DNA of 64,000 nt from Friedmanniella luteola (GCF_900105065.1 NZ_LT629749.1:1736001-1800000); one strand, 5' to 3'. Counted from the stretch's first letter, positions 1 to 7,950 are shown. Program-made: numbers and translations. The notes: a model not told the origin generated them from the sequence alone.

Positions 1-321
1 CCCCGGGCCGTCCTGGCCTGGGTGGCCGACGGGGTGGCGACGGCACGCGAGACCGAGGGCTTCCGGGGCTGCGAGTTCATCAACACCGCTGCCGAGTTCT
101 GCGACCCGGACCACCCCGTCCGCACCATCGCGGCCCAGCACCGGGCCTGGATCCGCGACCAGATGCGGGAGGCTCTCACCGAGCTCGGCCACCCCACGCC
201 GGCCAGCACCGCGGAGCAGCTCCTCATGCTCCGCACCGCGGCCGTCATCGCCGCCTCCCTCGAGGGCTTCGAGGACCCCGACCGGACCTTCACCCGCACC
301 TGGTGGTCGCTGGTCGCCTGA
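1..321 (+). CDS. TetR-family regulator, C-terminal part (cut by window edge)
   Basis: The reading frame is open from base 1 and stops at 319-321, so only the last 106 codons are present. The helical, Trp- and Arg-rich stretch and its end (a TRTWWSLVA tail) resemble the ligand-binding C-terminal domain of TetR-type repressors that often end with a similar helix. The DNA-binding helix-turn-helix would lie before the window and cannot be checked. The internal GTG at 22 is not a likely start because the frame continues upstream. The call rests on general resemblance, so it is tentative. Confidence 0.55.
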   Translation, partial: PRAVLAWVADGVATARETEGFRGCEFINTAAEFCDPDHPVRTIAAQHRAWIRDQMREALTELGHPTPASTAEQLLMLRTAAVIAASLEGFEDPDRTFTRTWWSLVA

Positions 322-336
322 CCGGCGACGCCGCGC

Positions 337-495
337 TCAGCCGGCGAGCTGGTGCTCCACCGCGGAGCTGTCGGCGCCGTCGGACTCCTCGATCTGCAGG
401 GACCCGCTGAGGCCGGTCAGCCGCCCGCTCCCGGAGTCCGGCCCGATCGTCACCTGCAGGCTGGACCCGCCGCTCTCGGCGAACCCGCCTGGTCC
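337..495 (-). pseudogene. Possible remnant of a DUF3224-like protein (3' end)
   Basis: On the minus strand a 52-codon stretch ends at a TGA at 337-339 and reads GGFAESGGSS, then a SGSGRLTGLSGSLQIEESDG segment. This looks like the final strands of DUF3224 proteins, which usually contain a GSGTGxLxGLxG turn followed by two beta strands. No start codon or first two-thirds of such a protein is visible upstream in this or the neighbouring frames. If the resemblance is real, it is a decayed gene end. The 243-base gap between the flanking genes otherwise holds nothing I recognise. Confidence 0.3.
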
Positions 496-564
496 CCACC
501 GGGGTCCGGGGGCAGCGACCGTGCACGCTCGTCCAGCAGGGCGATCGACCCTGCTCGGGGACGG

Positions 565-1248
565 TCACCCGGGAGGCGTCGGCACCGGCCCCTGGAAGGC
601 GCTCGTCGGGCTGCCGGCCCGCTCAGCCCGCGCCAGGGTCCGGAGGGCGGCGCCGGGACCGTGCTGCTGGGCCGACAGGATCGCCAGCAGGGCCAGCACG
701 GGGTGGGTGGTGTCGTCGTCGAAGGCGGGTGAGGGCCGCGCCACGCTCGCCGCGAGGTCGTCGGCGTGCACGACGACCTCCAGCAGGCGCACGACGAGGA
801 AGTCGTCGGTGGCCAGCGAGCAGTCCTGCCAGGGCACGTAGGTCACGGCGCCTGCCGCCGAGACGGCGGCCGGGAGCGCGGCCCGGGCCTCACGCAGGAC
901 GGCCAGCGAGTGCGCCGGCCCGTCGGCGGCCATCGCGTTGAAGTCGTCGCGGATCGAGGTGTTCTCAGCGGCCTCGACCGGGGCGGTGAACCAGTCGGTG
1001 CGGCGGTAGAGCTCGGCCAGGGACACCACGGGGGCGTGGGGTGGCGGCGGCTGGATGCCCAGGAACTCCACGGCGCACTCGGGTTGGCTCACCAGGTGCC
1101 GGGTGAGCCCCCCGACGGTCAGCCCCGGCAACGACGACTCATGCTCCCAGGCGGCGGCGACCTCGGGCGCCGCCACGAGGTCGGCGAGGGCGTCGGTGGC
1201 GCGCAGGAGGGCGTCGCGGTCGAGGGTCCCGGCGAAGGTCAACGGCAT
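565..1248 (-). CDS. MDMPI/DinB-like protein (maleylpyruvate isomerase N-terminal domain family)
   Basis: A 227-residue protein with the DinB/MDMPI four-helix fold signature: an early TRHL helix around residue 50 and a VVVHADDLA motif around 160, whose histidines supply metal ligands in this family. Family members are mycothiol-dependent or metal-dependent transferases and isomerases; the substrate here is unknown. The start ATG at 1248 sits six bases after TAGGGT (1255-1260, minus strand) with no ribosome binding site, so the mRNA is probably leaderless. A second member of the broad family is at 49370-50011, but they are not close copies. Confidence 0.75.
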   Translation of the reverse strand: MPLTFAGTLDRDALLRATDALADLVAAPEVAAAWEHESSLPGLTVGGLTRHLVSQPECAVEFLGIQPPPPHAPVVSLAELYRRTDWFTAPVEAAENTSIRDDFNAMAADGPAHSLAVLREARAALPAAVSAAGAVTYVPWQDCSLATDDFLVVRLLEVVVHADDLAASVARPSPAFDDDTTHPVLALLAILSAQQHGPGAALRTLARAERAGSPTSAFQGPVPTPPG

Positions 1249-1254
1249 GGGCTG

Positions 1255-1260
1255 ACCCTA
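1255..1260 (-). promoter_or_regulatory. -10 element TAGGGT of leaderless promoter
   Basis: Minus-strand TAGGGT is followed by six bases and then the ATG at 1248. No purine-rich ribosome binding site lies between, which fits transcription starting at or next to the start codon. Confidence 0.5.
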
Positions 1261-1393
1261 GCCAGCGGGGCCGACCAGCGGGCGGTCCTGCGGGGAGCTG
1301 TTGCCGGCGAGGAGGCGCCGTGGAGTGGGAATGGGCTCGCCCCGGCCCCCTCCGGTATTCCTGCACCCGGTCGGCGCTCCTGCGCCCGTTGCT

Positions 1394-1438
1394 CGGGGTG
1401 CAGCAGCACCGACGGGGTGCAGCAGCACCGACGGGGTG
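1394..1438. repeat. 19-bp tandem repeat, 2.4 copies
   Basis: The unit CGGGGTGCAGCAGCACCGA occurs at 1394-1412 and 1413-1431 without change, and a third partial copy (CGGGGTG) begins at 1432. Each unit contains a small GTGC/GCAC inverted pair. It lies in the 292-base gap upstream of the protease gene, between two outward-facing genes. Confidence 0.8.
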
Positions 1439-1502
1439 TGGACGGGCCGGGCTCGGGCTCCGCTGAGGCTCGTATCTGCCGCGCCGGAGCCGCCTCCACC
1501 CA

Positions 1503-1524
1503 GGTGACGTCGACCGACGTCACC
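1503..1524. promoter_or_regulatory. Perfect 10-bp inverted repeat, candidate operator of the protease gene
   Basis: GGTGACGTCG and CGACGTCACC form a perfect dyad with a 2-base centre. It ends 16 bases before the protease ATG, just ahead of the AGGAGG ribosome binding site, so it lies in the transcript leader or over the promoter. A bound regulator or an RNA hairpin are both possible. Confidence 0.5.
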
Positions 1525-1540
1525 GACCTGAGGAGGAAAC

Positions 1541-2665
1541 ATGGCCGACGAACCAGTTCCCTACGACGTGCTCGACCAGGTGATCGGGACGCGTGAGGCC
1601 TTGGCCCCCGTGCCCGACGCCGTGATCACCACGACCCTGTTCATCCCCGGACGCGAGCCGGCGCCCGAGCGCCGGGCCGTGGCGGAGGTGCGACCGACCT
1701 TCGTGGCCGACCGCGACACCCGCCTGTTCCGGGTCGACCTCGACACGCCCCGCACCGCGATCGGCGTGCACGCCTTCGCGCCCGGCGTGGAGGGGCAGCG
1801 GCTCTCGAAGCGGCGCAGGCTGCTGCGCGAGGAGGACCACCAGGAGTCCCTGACCGGGTTCCTGCCCGACCACCTCGCCCGCCGGCTCCGGCCGGACGAC
1901 CTGCCCGAGCAGCTGCGCACCAAGGTCAAGTTCGACCCCCTCGCCGCGCTCGACGACACCAAGTGGGCCACCACCGTCTTCGCACCCGAGGACCGGACCA
2001 CCTTCAGCGACACGGCGTTCCCGTGGTGCACGACGGGCCGGGTCGAGACCTCGAACGGGGGCTGGGCGTCCGGCGCGATGGTCGGGCCGCGGCACCTCCT
2101 CACCTGCAGCCACGCCATCGGCTGGATCGCGAACCCGGACCCCGACGTCGCCGGGTGGATCAAGTTCATGCCGTCCTACTTCGACGGCAGCACGCCGTTC
2201 GGCTCGGCCTGGGGCACCCACATCTACTGGGAGGAGCAGGTGGAGGGGCCCACCATCGAGGGGACGGAGGAGCGCAACGACTACGTGGTCGTCGTCCTCG
2301 ACCGTCCGGTCGGGGAGCTGACCGGCTGGATGGGCTCCCGCACCTACGACGACTCCTGGGACGGCGGCACCTACTGGAGCCACGTCGGCTACCCGCAGGA
2401 CATCAGCGGGGGCAGCCGGCCGACGTTCCAGGGGAACTTCGCCCTGGACGGGGACGACGACCAGCCGGCCACCAACCAGGTGATCCGCCACCAGGCCGAC
2501 GTCATCCCGGGCCAGTCCGGCGGACCGATGTTCGGGTGGTGGCGCGACGAGCCCTGGCCTCGCCTGGTCGCCGACCAGAGCTGGCAGAACGTGAGCACCA
2601 ACGGGGCCTCGGGCGGCTCGCGGATGGTCGACCTGATCATCCGGGCCCGCAACGACCACCCCTGA
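1541..2665 (+). CDS. Trypsin/V8-fold serine protease without signal peptide
   Basis: A 374-residue protein whose second half carries a serine protease triad: His191 in LLTCSHAIG, Asp247 in ERNDYVVVVLD and Ser326 in PGQSGGP. The order, spacing and the GQSGGP form fit V8-like glutamyl endopeptidases (S1B-like). The first ~130 residues are charged, contain RLSKRRRLLREE, and match no domain I know; they could be a propeptide or a targeting domain. No signal peptide or membrane helix is visible at the N-terminus, so export is unclear. The start is well supported by AGGAGGAA ending a few bases before the ATG. A dyad and a tandem repeat lie just upstream. Confidence 0.8.
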   Translation: MADEPVPYDVLDQVIGTREALAPVPDAVITTTLFIPGREPAPERRAVAEVRPTFVADRDTRLFRVDLDTPRTAIGVHAFAPGVEGQRLSKRRRLLREEDHQESLTGFLPDHLARRLRPDDLPEQLRTKVKFDPLAALDDTKWATTVFAPEDRTTFSDTAFPWCTTGRVETSNGGWASGAMVGPRHLLTCSHAIGWIANPDPDVAGWIKFMPSYFDGSTPFGSAWGTHIYWEEQVEGPTIEGTEERNDYVVVVLDRPVGELTGWMGSRTYDDSWDGGTYWSHVGYPQDISGGSRPTFQGNFALDGDDDQPATNQVIRHQADVIPGQSGGPMFGWWRDEPWPRLVADQSWQNVSTNGASGGSRMVDLIIRARNDHP

Positions 2666-2685
2666 GGGCGGCCCGCGCTGGAGGG

Positions 2686-2970
2686 TCAGCCGTAGCGGTG
2701 GCTCTTCTCGGGGTGGCCCGCCTCCCGGGTGCACTCCCGGCCGTTCATGGACTTGTGCCCGCAGCGCTCGCCGGTGGGCGCAGCAGCGGCCGGAACAGCC
2801 TTCGCAGCCTGGACGGGCTTGGTCCGCCCAGCCACCGGAGCGGCAGCGGCCGGGGCCGTCGGTGTCCCGGCGGCCGCGGCCGCGGCCGCCTCGCGGCGGG
2901 TGGGCCCGCTGGCGTTGTCCCGGGCGTACCTGGCCTCACGCATCGCCCGCTGGGCGTCGAGCTTGCTCAT
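2686..2970 (-). CDS. Small Ala-rich protein with C-terminal Cys/His motif
   Basis: A 94-residue protein in three parts: a charged helix (1-28), a long Ala/Pro-rich low-complexity stretch (about 28-66), and a compact tail with Cys70, His72, Cys80, His86 and His91 (CGHKSMNGREC then TREAGHPEKSH). The tail resembles a short metal-binding motif that I have seen appended to other actinobacterial proteins. Function is unknown. It converges on the protease gene with a 20-base gap. No Shine-Dalgarno is obvious ahead of the ATG. Confidence 0.6.
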   Translation of the reverse strand: MSKLDAQRAMREARYARDNASGPTRREAAAAAAAGTPTAPAAAAPVAGRTKPVQAAKAVPAAAAPTGERCGHKSMNGRECTREAGHPEKSHRYG

Positions 2971-3074
2971 CGTCGACTCACGCGGAGGAGCCTACGACGC
3001 CCCACCGACACCGCCCGACGTGGAGAGGCCCCAGCTGCCCGGCCCGGCCGGGCCGCGCCGGGCGAGCCGGCTGC

Positions 3075-4643
3075 TCAGGCTCCGACCGGCTCCGCGACGG
3101 GCGCGTCGAGCGGCTGCAGGGCGGCCGGGTGGGCGTGCGCGAGCGAGAGGCCGTGGCCCCGCCGGCGGAACACCACGGCCGCGAGCAGGCCGCCGAAGGC
3201 GAAGAACCCGGCGCACCACCAGTAGGCGGTGGCGTAGCTCTGCACCGTCGCGGCCGCGCCGACCGCGGCCGTGACGGGGCCGTGCGAGGCGAGGTAGTGC
3301 GTCGCTGCCGTCGCGGCGAGGGTGTTGAGGAGCGCCGTGCCGATCGAGCCGCCGATCTGCTGGCTGGTGTTCACCAGCGCGGAGGCGACACCGGCGTACT
3401 GCCGGTCCACGCCCAGGGTGGCGGTCTGCATCGACGCGGGCATGATCGTGCCCATCCCCGCGCCCATGAACATCAGCGGCACGAGCAGGGTGGGTGCGTA
3501 GGCGCTGTCGACGTCGAGGCGGGTGAACAGCACCATCGCGGTCACGGCCAGCGCCATGCCGATCGGCACCATGACCTTCGGGCCGAAGCGCGGCACGAAG
3601 ACGTTGGTCGAGAGCTGGGCCGCCAGCACGAGCATCACGATCATGGGCAGGAACGAGACGCCGGTGCGGATCGGTGAGTAGTGCAGGGTCTCCTGGACGT
3701 AGTAGGTGACGAAGAGGAACACCCCGAACATGCCGACCGCGGCGATCAGCACCGACGCGTAGGCCGCGGTGCGGTTGCGGTCCCGGAGGATCACCAGCGG
3801 CAGCAGCGGGTGCGCCGCCCGGCGCTGCCAGAGCACGAAACCGACGAGCAGGATCGCGGCACCCCCGAGGAAGCCCCACGTGCCGGGGGAGCCCCAGCCG
3901 TCGGACTCGGCGTTCGAGAAGCCGTAGACGAGCCCGAAGAGGGCGCCCGAGACGAGCAGCGTGCCGGGCACGTCCAGCTTCGGGCGCGGGCCCGTGCGGT
4001 GCAGGTTCGGCACCAGGAACACGGCGCCGACCACGGCGACGACGGCGATCACGTCGTTGATGTAGAGGTTCCAGCGCCAGTCGAGCTTCTCGGTCAGCAC
4101 GCCGCCCAGCAGCAGGCCGATCGCGCCGCCGGCGCCGGCGAGGGCGCCGAAGACGCCGAACGCCCGGGCGCGCTCCCGCGGGATCGTGAAGGTCGTGGTC
4201 AGCACGGCGAGCGCCGTCGGGGCCAGCAGCGCGGCGAACACGCCCTGCAGGGCACGGGCCGCGACCAGCAGGTCGAAGGACTGGGCCGCACCGCCCAGCG
4301 CGGAGGCGGCGGCGAAGCCGACCAGGCCGATGATGAACATCCGCTTGCGGCCGACGAGGTCGGAGAGGCGACCGCCCAGCAGCAGCAGGCTGGCGAAGGC
4401 GAGGGAGTAGGCGGTGACGACCCACTGGCGGTCGCCGTTGCTGAAGCCGAGGTCGGCCTGGGCCGAGGGCAGCGCGATGTTCACGACGGTCGCGTCGAGG
4501 ACGACCATCAGCTGGGCGAGCGCGACGACCGCGAGGGTCCACCAGCGGCGCGACGACGGCTCGGGCTCCGCCGTGCTCGGCAGCGGGGCGCTCGCCGGCG
4601 GAGCGCCGGCGGGAGGAGTGGAAGGAGGCATGGGAGGAGGCAT
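3075..4643 (-). CDS. MFS drug-type exporter, DHA2 (14-TM) family
   Basis: A 522-residue integral membrane protein of the EmrB/QacA group of proton-driven drug exporters. It shows the family's motif A (GGRLSDLVGRKRMF), the start motif LDATVVNIALPSA in the first helix, and about fourteen hydrophobic segments. Proline-rich residues 1-25 precede the first helix. Two in-frame ATGs (4643 and 4631) exist within a short direct repeat; 4643 is preferred because TAGGCT lies six bases before it. The divergent TetR gene starts 99 bases away and the intervening palindrome suggests that this regulator represses the exporter. The substrate cannot be told. Confidence 0.9.
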   Translation of the reverse strand: MPPPMPPSTPPAGAPPASAPLPSTAEPEPSSRRWWTLAVVALAQLMVVLDATVVNIALPSAQADLGFSNGDRQWVVTAYSLAFASLLLLGGRLSDLVGRKRMFIIGLVGFAAASALGGAAQSFDLLVAARALQGVFAALLAPTALAVLTTTFTIPRERARAFGVFGALAGAGGAIGLLLGGVLTEKLDWRWNLYINDVIAVVAVVGAVFLVPNLHRTGPRPKLDVPGTLLVSGALFGLVYGFSNAESDGWGSPGTWGFLGGAAILLVGFVLWQRRAAHPLLPLVILRDRNRTAAYASVLIAAVGMFGVFLFVTYYVQETLHYSPIRTGVSFLPMIVMLVLAAQLSTNVFVPRFGPKVMVPIGMALAVTAMVLFTRLDVDSAYAPTLLVPLMFMGAGMGTIMPASMQTATLGVDRQYAGVASALVNTSQQIGGSIGTALLNTLAATAATHYLASHGPVTAAVGAAATVQSYATAYWWCAGFFAFGGLLAAVVFRRRGHGLSLAHAHPAALQPLDAPVAEPVGA

Positions 4644-4649
4644 GGGAGG

Positions 4650-4655
4650 AGCCTA
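4650..4655 (-). promoter_or_regulatory. -10 element TAGGCT of the exporter gene
   Basis: Minus-strand TAGGCT is followed by six bases and the ATG at 4643. It abuts the outer arm of the palindrome that begins at 4655, so a bound repressor would block this promoter. Confidence 0.5.
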
Positions 4656-4710
4656 TACGGTACTGGTCAGTTCCGGAACCATTCGGTTCCAGAACTTCGT
4701 CGTACCGTAT
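4655..4710. promoter_or_regulatory. Nested double palindrome, candidate TetR operator
   Basis: Two inverted repeats share one centre (4682.5). The outer pair is ATACGGTAC (4655-4663) and GTACCGTAT (4702-4710), perfect. The inner pair is GTTCCGGAACC (4670-4680) and GGTTCCAGAAC (4685-4695), 10 of 11 matched. Layout is 9-6-11-4-11-6-9 bases, 56 in total, between the divergent exporter and TetR genes. It fits two repressor dimers or one site per promoter. Confidence 0.75.
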
Positions 4711-4742
4711 GCTGGTCCTCGATGCAGAAGGAGACAGCCGCG

Positions 4743-5417
4743 ATGGCGCAGCAGGATCTGGTCCGGGACGGGCGCGCCGGCGAGGTGCAGGACGCCGACG
4801 ACGGCGTCGAGGACGACCAGCCCGCGAAGCTGGGGCGCAAGCGCGACCACACCCGCGACGCGGACATCCTGCAGGCCGCGATCGACGTGCTCGCGGAGTG
4901 CGGGTACGAGCGGATGACCATCGACATGGTCGCCGCCCGGGCCAAGGCCGGCAAGGCGACGCTCTACCGCCGCTGGTCCTCCAAGGCCGAGCTGGTGGTC
5001 GACGCCATCGCCTGCATGAAGCAGGGTGAGTTCACCCCCGACAACCTCCCCGACACCGGCACGCTCCGCGGGGACCTGCTCGCCATGATCCGGCCGCACT
5101 CGCTCGAGGAGAGCGAGCGCAAGCTGCAGGTGATGGGCGCCGTCGTGTCCATGCTCTCGCGCGACCCGCAGCTCGCCGAGGCCGTCGGCCTGGCGATCAC
5201 CGAACCGCGCACGGCGGTCAACCGCGCCCTGATGCAGCGGGCCGTCGACCGGGGCGAGGTCGGGCCCGACGCCGACATCGAGACCATCGCCCAGATCGGG
5301 CCCTCGATGGCCGCCTACCGCACGCTCGCGCAGCGCAAGCCGGTCGACCGCGCCTTCCTGGTGTCGATCATCGACGGCGTGGTCCTGCCGGCCCTCGGCC
5401 TGCGGCCCGGGGGCTGA
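4743..5417 (+). CDS. TetR-family repressor of the adjacent MFS exporter
   Basis: A 224-residue regulator. After a charged 30-residue extension comes a standard TetR DNA-binding domain: ILQAAIDVLAECGYERMTIDMVAARAKAGKATLYRRW (residues ~41-77), followed by a helical ligand domain resembling the TetR_C type that ends in a PALGL motif. The start is ATG 4743, chosen because AAGGAG (4728-4733) lies nine bases ahead; an in-frame ATG at 4722 would put that site inside the gene. It probably senses a compound exported by the neighbouring transporter and represses both genes through the palindrome. Confidence 0.85.
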   Translation: MAQQDLVRDGRAGEVQDADDGVEDDQPAKLGRKRDHTRDADILQAAIDVLAECGYERMTIDMVAARAKAGKATLYRRWSSKAELVVDAIACMKQGEFTPDNLPDTGTLRGDLLAMIRPHSLEESERKLQVMGAVVSMLSRDPQLAEAVGLAITEPRTAVNRALMQRAVDRGEVGPDADIETIAQIGPSMAAYRTLAQRKPVDRAFLVSIIDGVVLPALGLRPGG

Positions 5418-5440
5418 CGCGCGGTCAGCGGCGGCCCGGG

Positions 5441-5989
5441 CTACAGCTCCGGCAGCGAGGGCCAGCGCGTCGACGCCCAGTGCGACCAGGTCCGGTGACC
5501 GGGCGGGACCGGCGGGATCGGGGCGCCGCTCAGCTCGTCCTCGTCCGGCACCTGGAACACCCCGTGCCACCCCTCCAGCTCGGTGTCGTCCATCTGGAAC
5601 TGCCCTGGCTCGCTCGCGTAGCGGCTGGTGACGCGCCGGCGCTGCTCCGCGTAGTCGATCGGCAGGTAGACGACCTGGGCGACGATCCCCAGCGAGGCCG
5701 CGATCGACCGGAGCGCCGAGCGCTCGTCCCGGCCCCACAGGCCGAAGTCGAGGACGACATCGACCCCCAGCTGGGCGGCGCGCATCCCGACCTCCACCAG
5801 CTTGCCCTCGATCCGCTCCCGGTGGTCCACGCGCTCCGACGAGCGCCACCGCGTCGGGCTGTCGTCGCAGAAGATCGCCCTCTGCCAGTCGTCGGGGGTC
5901 AGCCGGAGGGCGGACTCGCTGACCTCCAGCTCCTTCGCCCGGGTGGTCTTCCCGGCTCCGGGCAGACCGACGATGAGGTAGAGGGTCAC
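5441..5989 (-). CDS. P-loop kinase-like ATPase (AAA_33 / zeta-like)
   Basis: A 182-residue protein with Walker A GLPGAGKTT (residues 8-16) at the extreme N-terminus, a DFGLWGRDER segment around 100 in the place of the Walker B / lid region, and an arginine-rich YAEQRRRVTSRY lid. This layout is typical of small-molecule or nucleotide kinases of the AAA_33 group and of zeta-toxin-like folds. No antitoxin-like gene is next to it, so a toxin role is not supported. The GTG start follows TAGCGT by six bases (minus strand 5996-6001), a leaderless arrangement. It converges on the TetR gene with a 23-base gap. Confidence 0.75.
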   Translation of the reverse strand: MTLYLIVGLPGAGKTTRAKELEVSESALRLTPDDWQRAIFCDDSPTRWRSSERVDHRERIEGKLVEVGMRAAQLGVDVVLDFGLWGRDERSALRSIAASLGIVAQVVYLPIDYAEQRRRVTSRYASEPGQFQMDDTELEGWHGVFQVPDEDELSGAPIPPVPPGHRTWSHWASTRWPSLPEL

Positions 5990-6168
5990 CCGGCAACGCT
6001 AGTCCCGCCCGGGGGCCGGGAGCTCCCGCCGGTGGGACCCGCCGGCAGCACCGGGCTCATCGCGACCTTCCGGGCGCACCGTGCTCGGTCGCGCACCGGG
6101 GCGGTCGCGCGTCGTCGGTCACGGCCCGGTCCTGCCGCCGGACCCCGCCGGGCCGGCGGCCGGTGCGC

Positions 6169-6174
6169 TACCGT
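6169..6174 (+). promoter_or_regulatory. Possible -10 element TACCGT of the esterase gene
   Basis: TACCGT lies 66 bases before the proposed GTG start. It would give a leader of about 60 bases that includes the GGAGCGAGG ribosome binding site. No clear -35 is visible. The 251-base gap between the divergent neighbours shows nothing else. Confidence 0.3.
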
Positions 6175-6240
6175 CCTGGACCAGCGCCGGGTGCGGTCCA
6201 AGTCCCCGGAGGCGGGACCCGGCGGAGCGAGGTGCGGCCC

Positions 6241-6960
6241 GTGGACGAGCCCCAGGGCGACGGAGCTGGTGCCGCCGATCGGGTACCGGTCCCGGCGCGC
6301 GCCGATCCGATGGCCGGGGCGCTCGTGACGACGACGTTCCCGTTCGACGGCGGACGGCAGGTCACGGTGTACGTGCCGCCCGAGCCCCCTGAGCTGGTCG
6401 TCTTCGCCGGTGACGGCCAGCTGATCGCTCCCTGGGGTGGTCATCTCGAGGCCGCCGGAGTGCCGTCCACGATGATCGTCGGCGTCCACCGCACGGACGA
6501 CGAGGACCCGATGGCACGGATCGGTGAGTACTCGCCCTCGTTCGACGCGGAGCGGTTCGCGGCTCACGAGGCCTTCTTCGTCGACGAGGTCCGCCGCTGG
6601 GTGCGCACGCGCTTCGGGGTGGCGCTGCCGGCCGGACGGACGGCCGTGTGCGGCGTGTCGGCCAGCGGAGAGCTGGCCCTCGCCCTGGGGCTCCGGCACC
6701 CGGACGTCTACGGCGTCGTCTTCTGCGCGTCGCCGGGCGGTGGTCACCACCCGCCTGCGGTGCTGCCGCGCCCGCTCCCGCGCACCTACCTGGTCGCCGG
6801 GACGCTCGAGCCGTGGTTCCTCGAGAACGCGACCCGCTGGGCGGACGCGCTCCGTGGTGCCGGCGCCGACGTCGTGCTGGCCGAGCGGGTCGGCGACCAC
6901 GGCGACCCGTTCTGGGCGGCCGAGCTCGCGCGCATGGTGGCCTGGGCTCTGGCACGCTGA
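6241..6960 (+). CDS. Alpha/beta-hydrolase of the putative esterase family
   Basis: About 239 residues from the GTG at 6241, preceded by GGAGCGAGG; an ATG at 6310 is an alternative start. The fold is that of the esterase D/enterochelin-esterase-like group: a short N-terminal beta-rich part (TVYVPP then LVVFAGDGQ), a nucleophile elbow at GVSASG (Ser140) and a late VGDHGDPFW motif that supplies the histidine. Such enzymes hydrolyse small ester substrates; no signal peptide is seen, so it probably acts in the cytoplasm. It reads in the same direction as the dehydrogenase gene starting 99 bases later. Confidence 0.75.
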   Translation: MDEPQGDGAGAADRVPVPARADPMAGALVTTTFPFDGGRQVTVYVPPEPPELVVFAGDGQLIAPWGGHLEAAGVPSTMIVGVHRTDDEDPMARIGEYSPSFDAERFAAHEAFFVDEVRRWVRTRFGVALPAGRTAVCGVSASGELALALGLRHPDVYGVVFCASPGGGHHPPAVLPRPLPRTYLVAGTLEPWFLENATRWADALRGAGADVVLAERVGDHGDPFWAAELARMVAWALAR

Positions 6961-7059
6961 GGCCGACGGGCGTCGGGACGCCTGGACCGCTGGTGCCGGG
7001 AACCCGCACCAGGGTCCTCCGGAGGACGGCGGTCCGGGGCGACGGAGGCGGAGGTGGGC

Positions 7060-7950
7060 ATGAAGGTGGGCTTCGTGGGCACAGGGGTCATGGGGCAGCC
7101 CATGGCCCTCAACCTCGCGCGTCACGTCGACGTCGTGGCCTGGAACCGGAGCCCGGAGCGGCTCCGGCCCCTCGCCGACGCCGGCGCCACCGTCGCGCGG
7201 GAGGCGGACGACGTCTTCGACGCGTGCGAGGTCGTGCTGCTGATGCTCGCCAACGGCCAGGTCGTCGACGAGGTGCTCGCCCGCGGGACGGCGCGGTTCG
7301 CCCGGCTGGTGGCGGGCCGGACGGTCGTGGCCATGGGCACCACGGCCCCGTCCTACTCCGCGGGCCTGGAGGTGGACGTGGTCGCCGCCGGCGGCCGCTA
7401 CGTCGAGTCCCCGGTCTCCGGCTCCCGCCAGCCGGCCCTCGACGGCACGCTGGTCGCCCTGATGGCCGGTGACGCCGGTCCGGTGGGCCTGGTCCGCCCG
7501 CTCCTCGAGCCGATGTGCCGGCAGACCTTCGTGTGCGGGCCGGTGCCGTCCGGGCTCACGATGAAGCTGGCCGTCAACCTCTACCTCATCACCCTGGTGA
7601 CCGGCCTGGCCGAGACGGCCGAGTACGCCGAGCGGCACGGTCTCGACCTCGCGGTCCTCCGCGACGTCCTGGACGCCGGGCCGATGGCCAGCGACGTCTC
7701 CCGCGGCAAGCTCGCCAAGCTCGTGGCCGGCGACCTCGCCGTGCAGGCCCGGCTGGCCGACGTCCGCTACAACACCGACCTGATCGCCGCGCTGGCCCGG
7801 GGGAGCGGCACGGCCACCCCGCTCCTCGACGTCGCGCGGGAGCTGTTCCTCGAGGCGGAGGCCCTCGGGCACGGCGGGCTCGACATGGTGGGCGTCATCC
7901 ACGCCCTGGCCGCCCGTTCGGACGGGCAACGCCCCACGTCACAGCGGTAG
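7060..7950 (+). CDS. NAD(P)-dependent beta-hydroxyacid dehydrogenase family protein
   Basis: A 296-residue member of the 3-hydroxyisobutyrate dehydrogenase/6-phosphogluconate dehydrogenase-like family. GFVGTGVMGQPMALNLA is the nucleotide-binding glycine motif at residues 3-19, VESPVSGSRQPA around 110-120 is the substrate loop, and GLTMKLAVNLY near 170 carries the catalytic lysine. It reduces or oxidises a small beta-hydroxyacid or related carbonyl. ATG 7060 is preferred over GTG 7054 because GGAGG (7050-7054) lies five bases ahead of it. Its 3' end overlaps the converging kelch gene by 12 bases. Confidence 0.85.
   Translation: MKVGFVGTGVMGQPMALNLARHVDVVAWNRSPERLRPLADAGATVAREADDVFDACEVVLLMLANGQVVDEVLARGTARFARLVAGRTVVAMGTTAPSYSAGLEVDVVAAGGRYVESPVSGSRQPALDGTLVALMAGDAGPVGLVRPLLEPMCRQTFVCGPVPSGLTMKLAVNLYLITLVTGLAETAEYAERHGLDLAVLRDVLDAGPMASDVSRGKLAKLVAGDLAVQARLADVRYNTDLIAALARGSGTATPLLDVARELFLEAEALGHGGLDMVGVIHALAARSDGQRPTSQR

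Noticed and set aside
1394-1438. A CRISPR-like array at the tandem repeat
   Set aside because: The repeats are direct and contiguous without spacers and only 2.4 copies are present.
5441-5989. A zeta-type toxin reading of the small P-loop kinase
   Set aside because: No epsilon-like or other antitoxin gene is next to it, and the neighbours are a TetR gene and an esterase gene. A small-molecule kinase is more likely.
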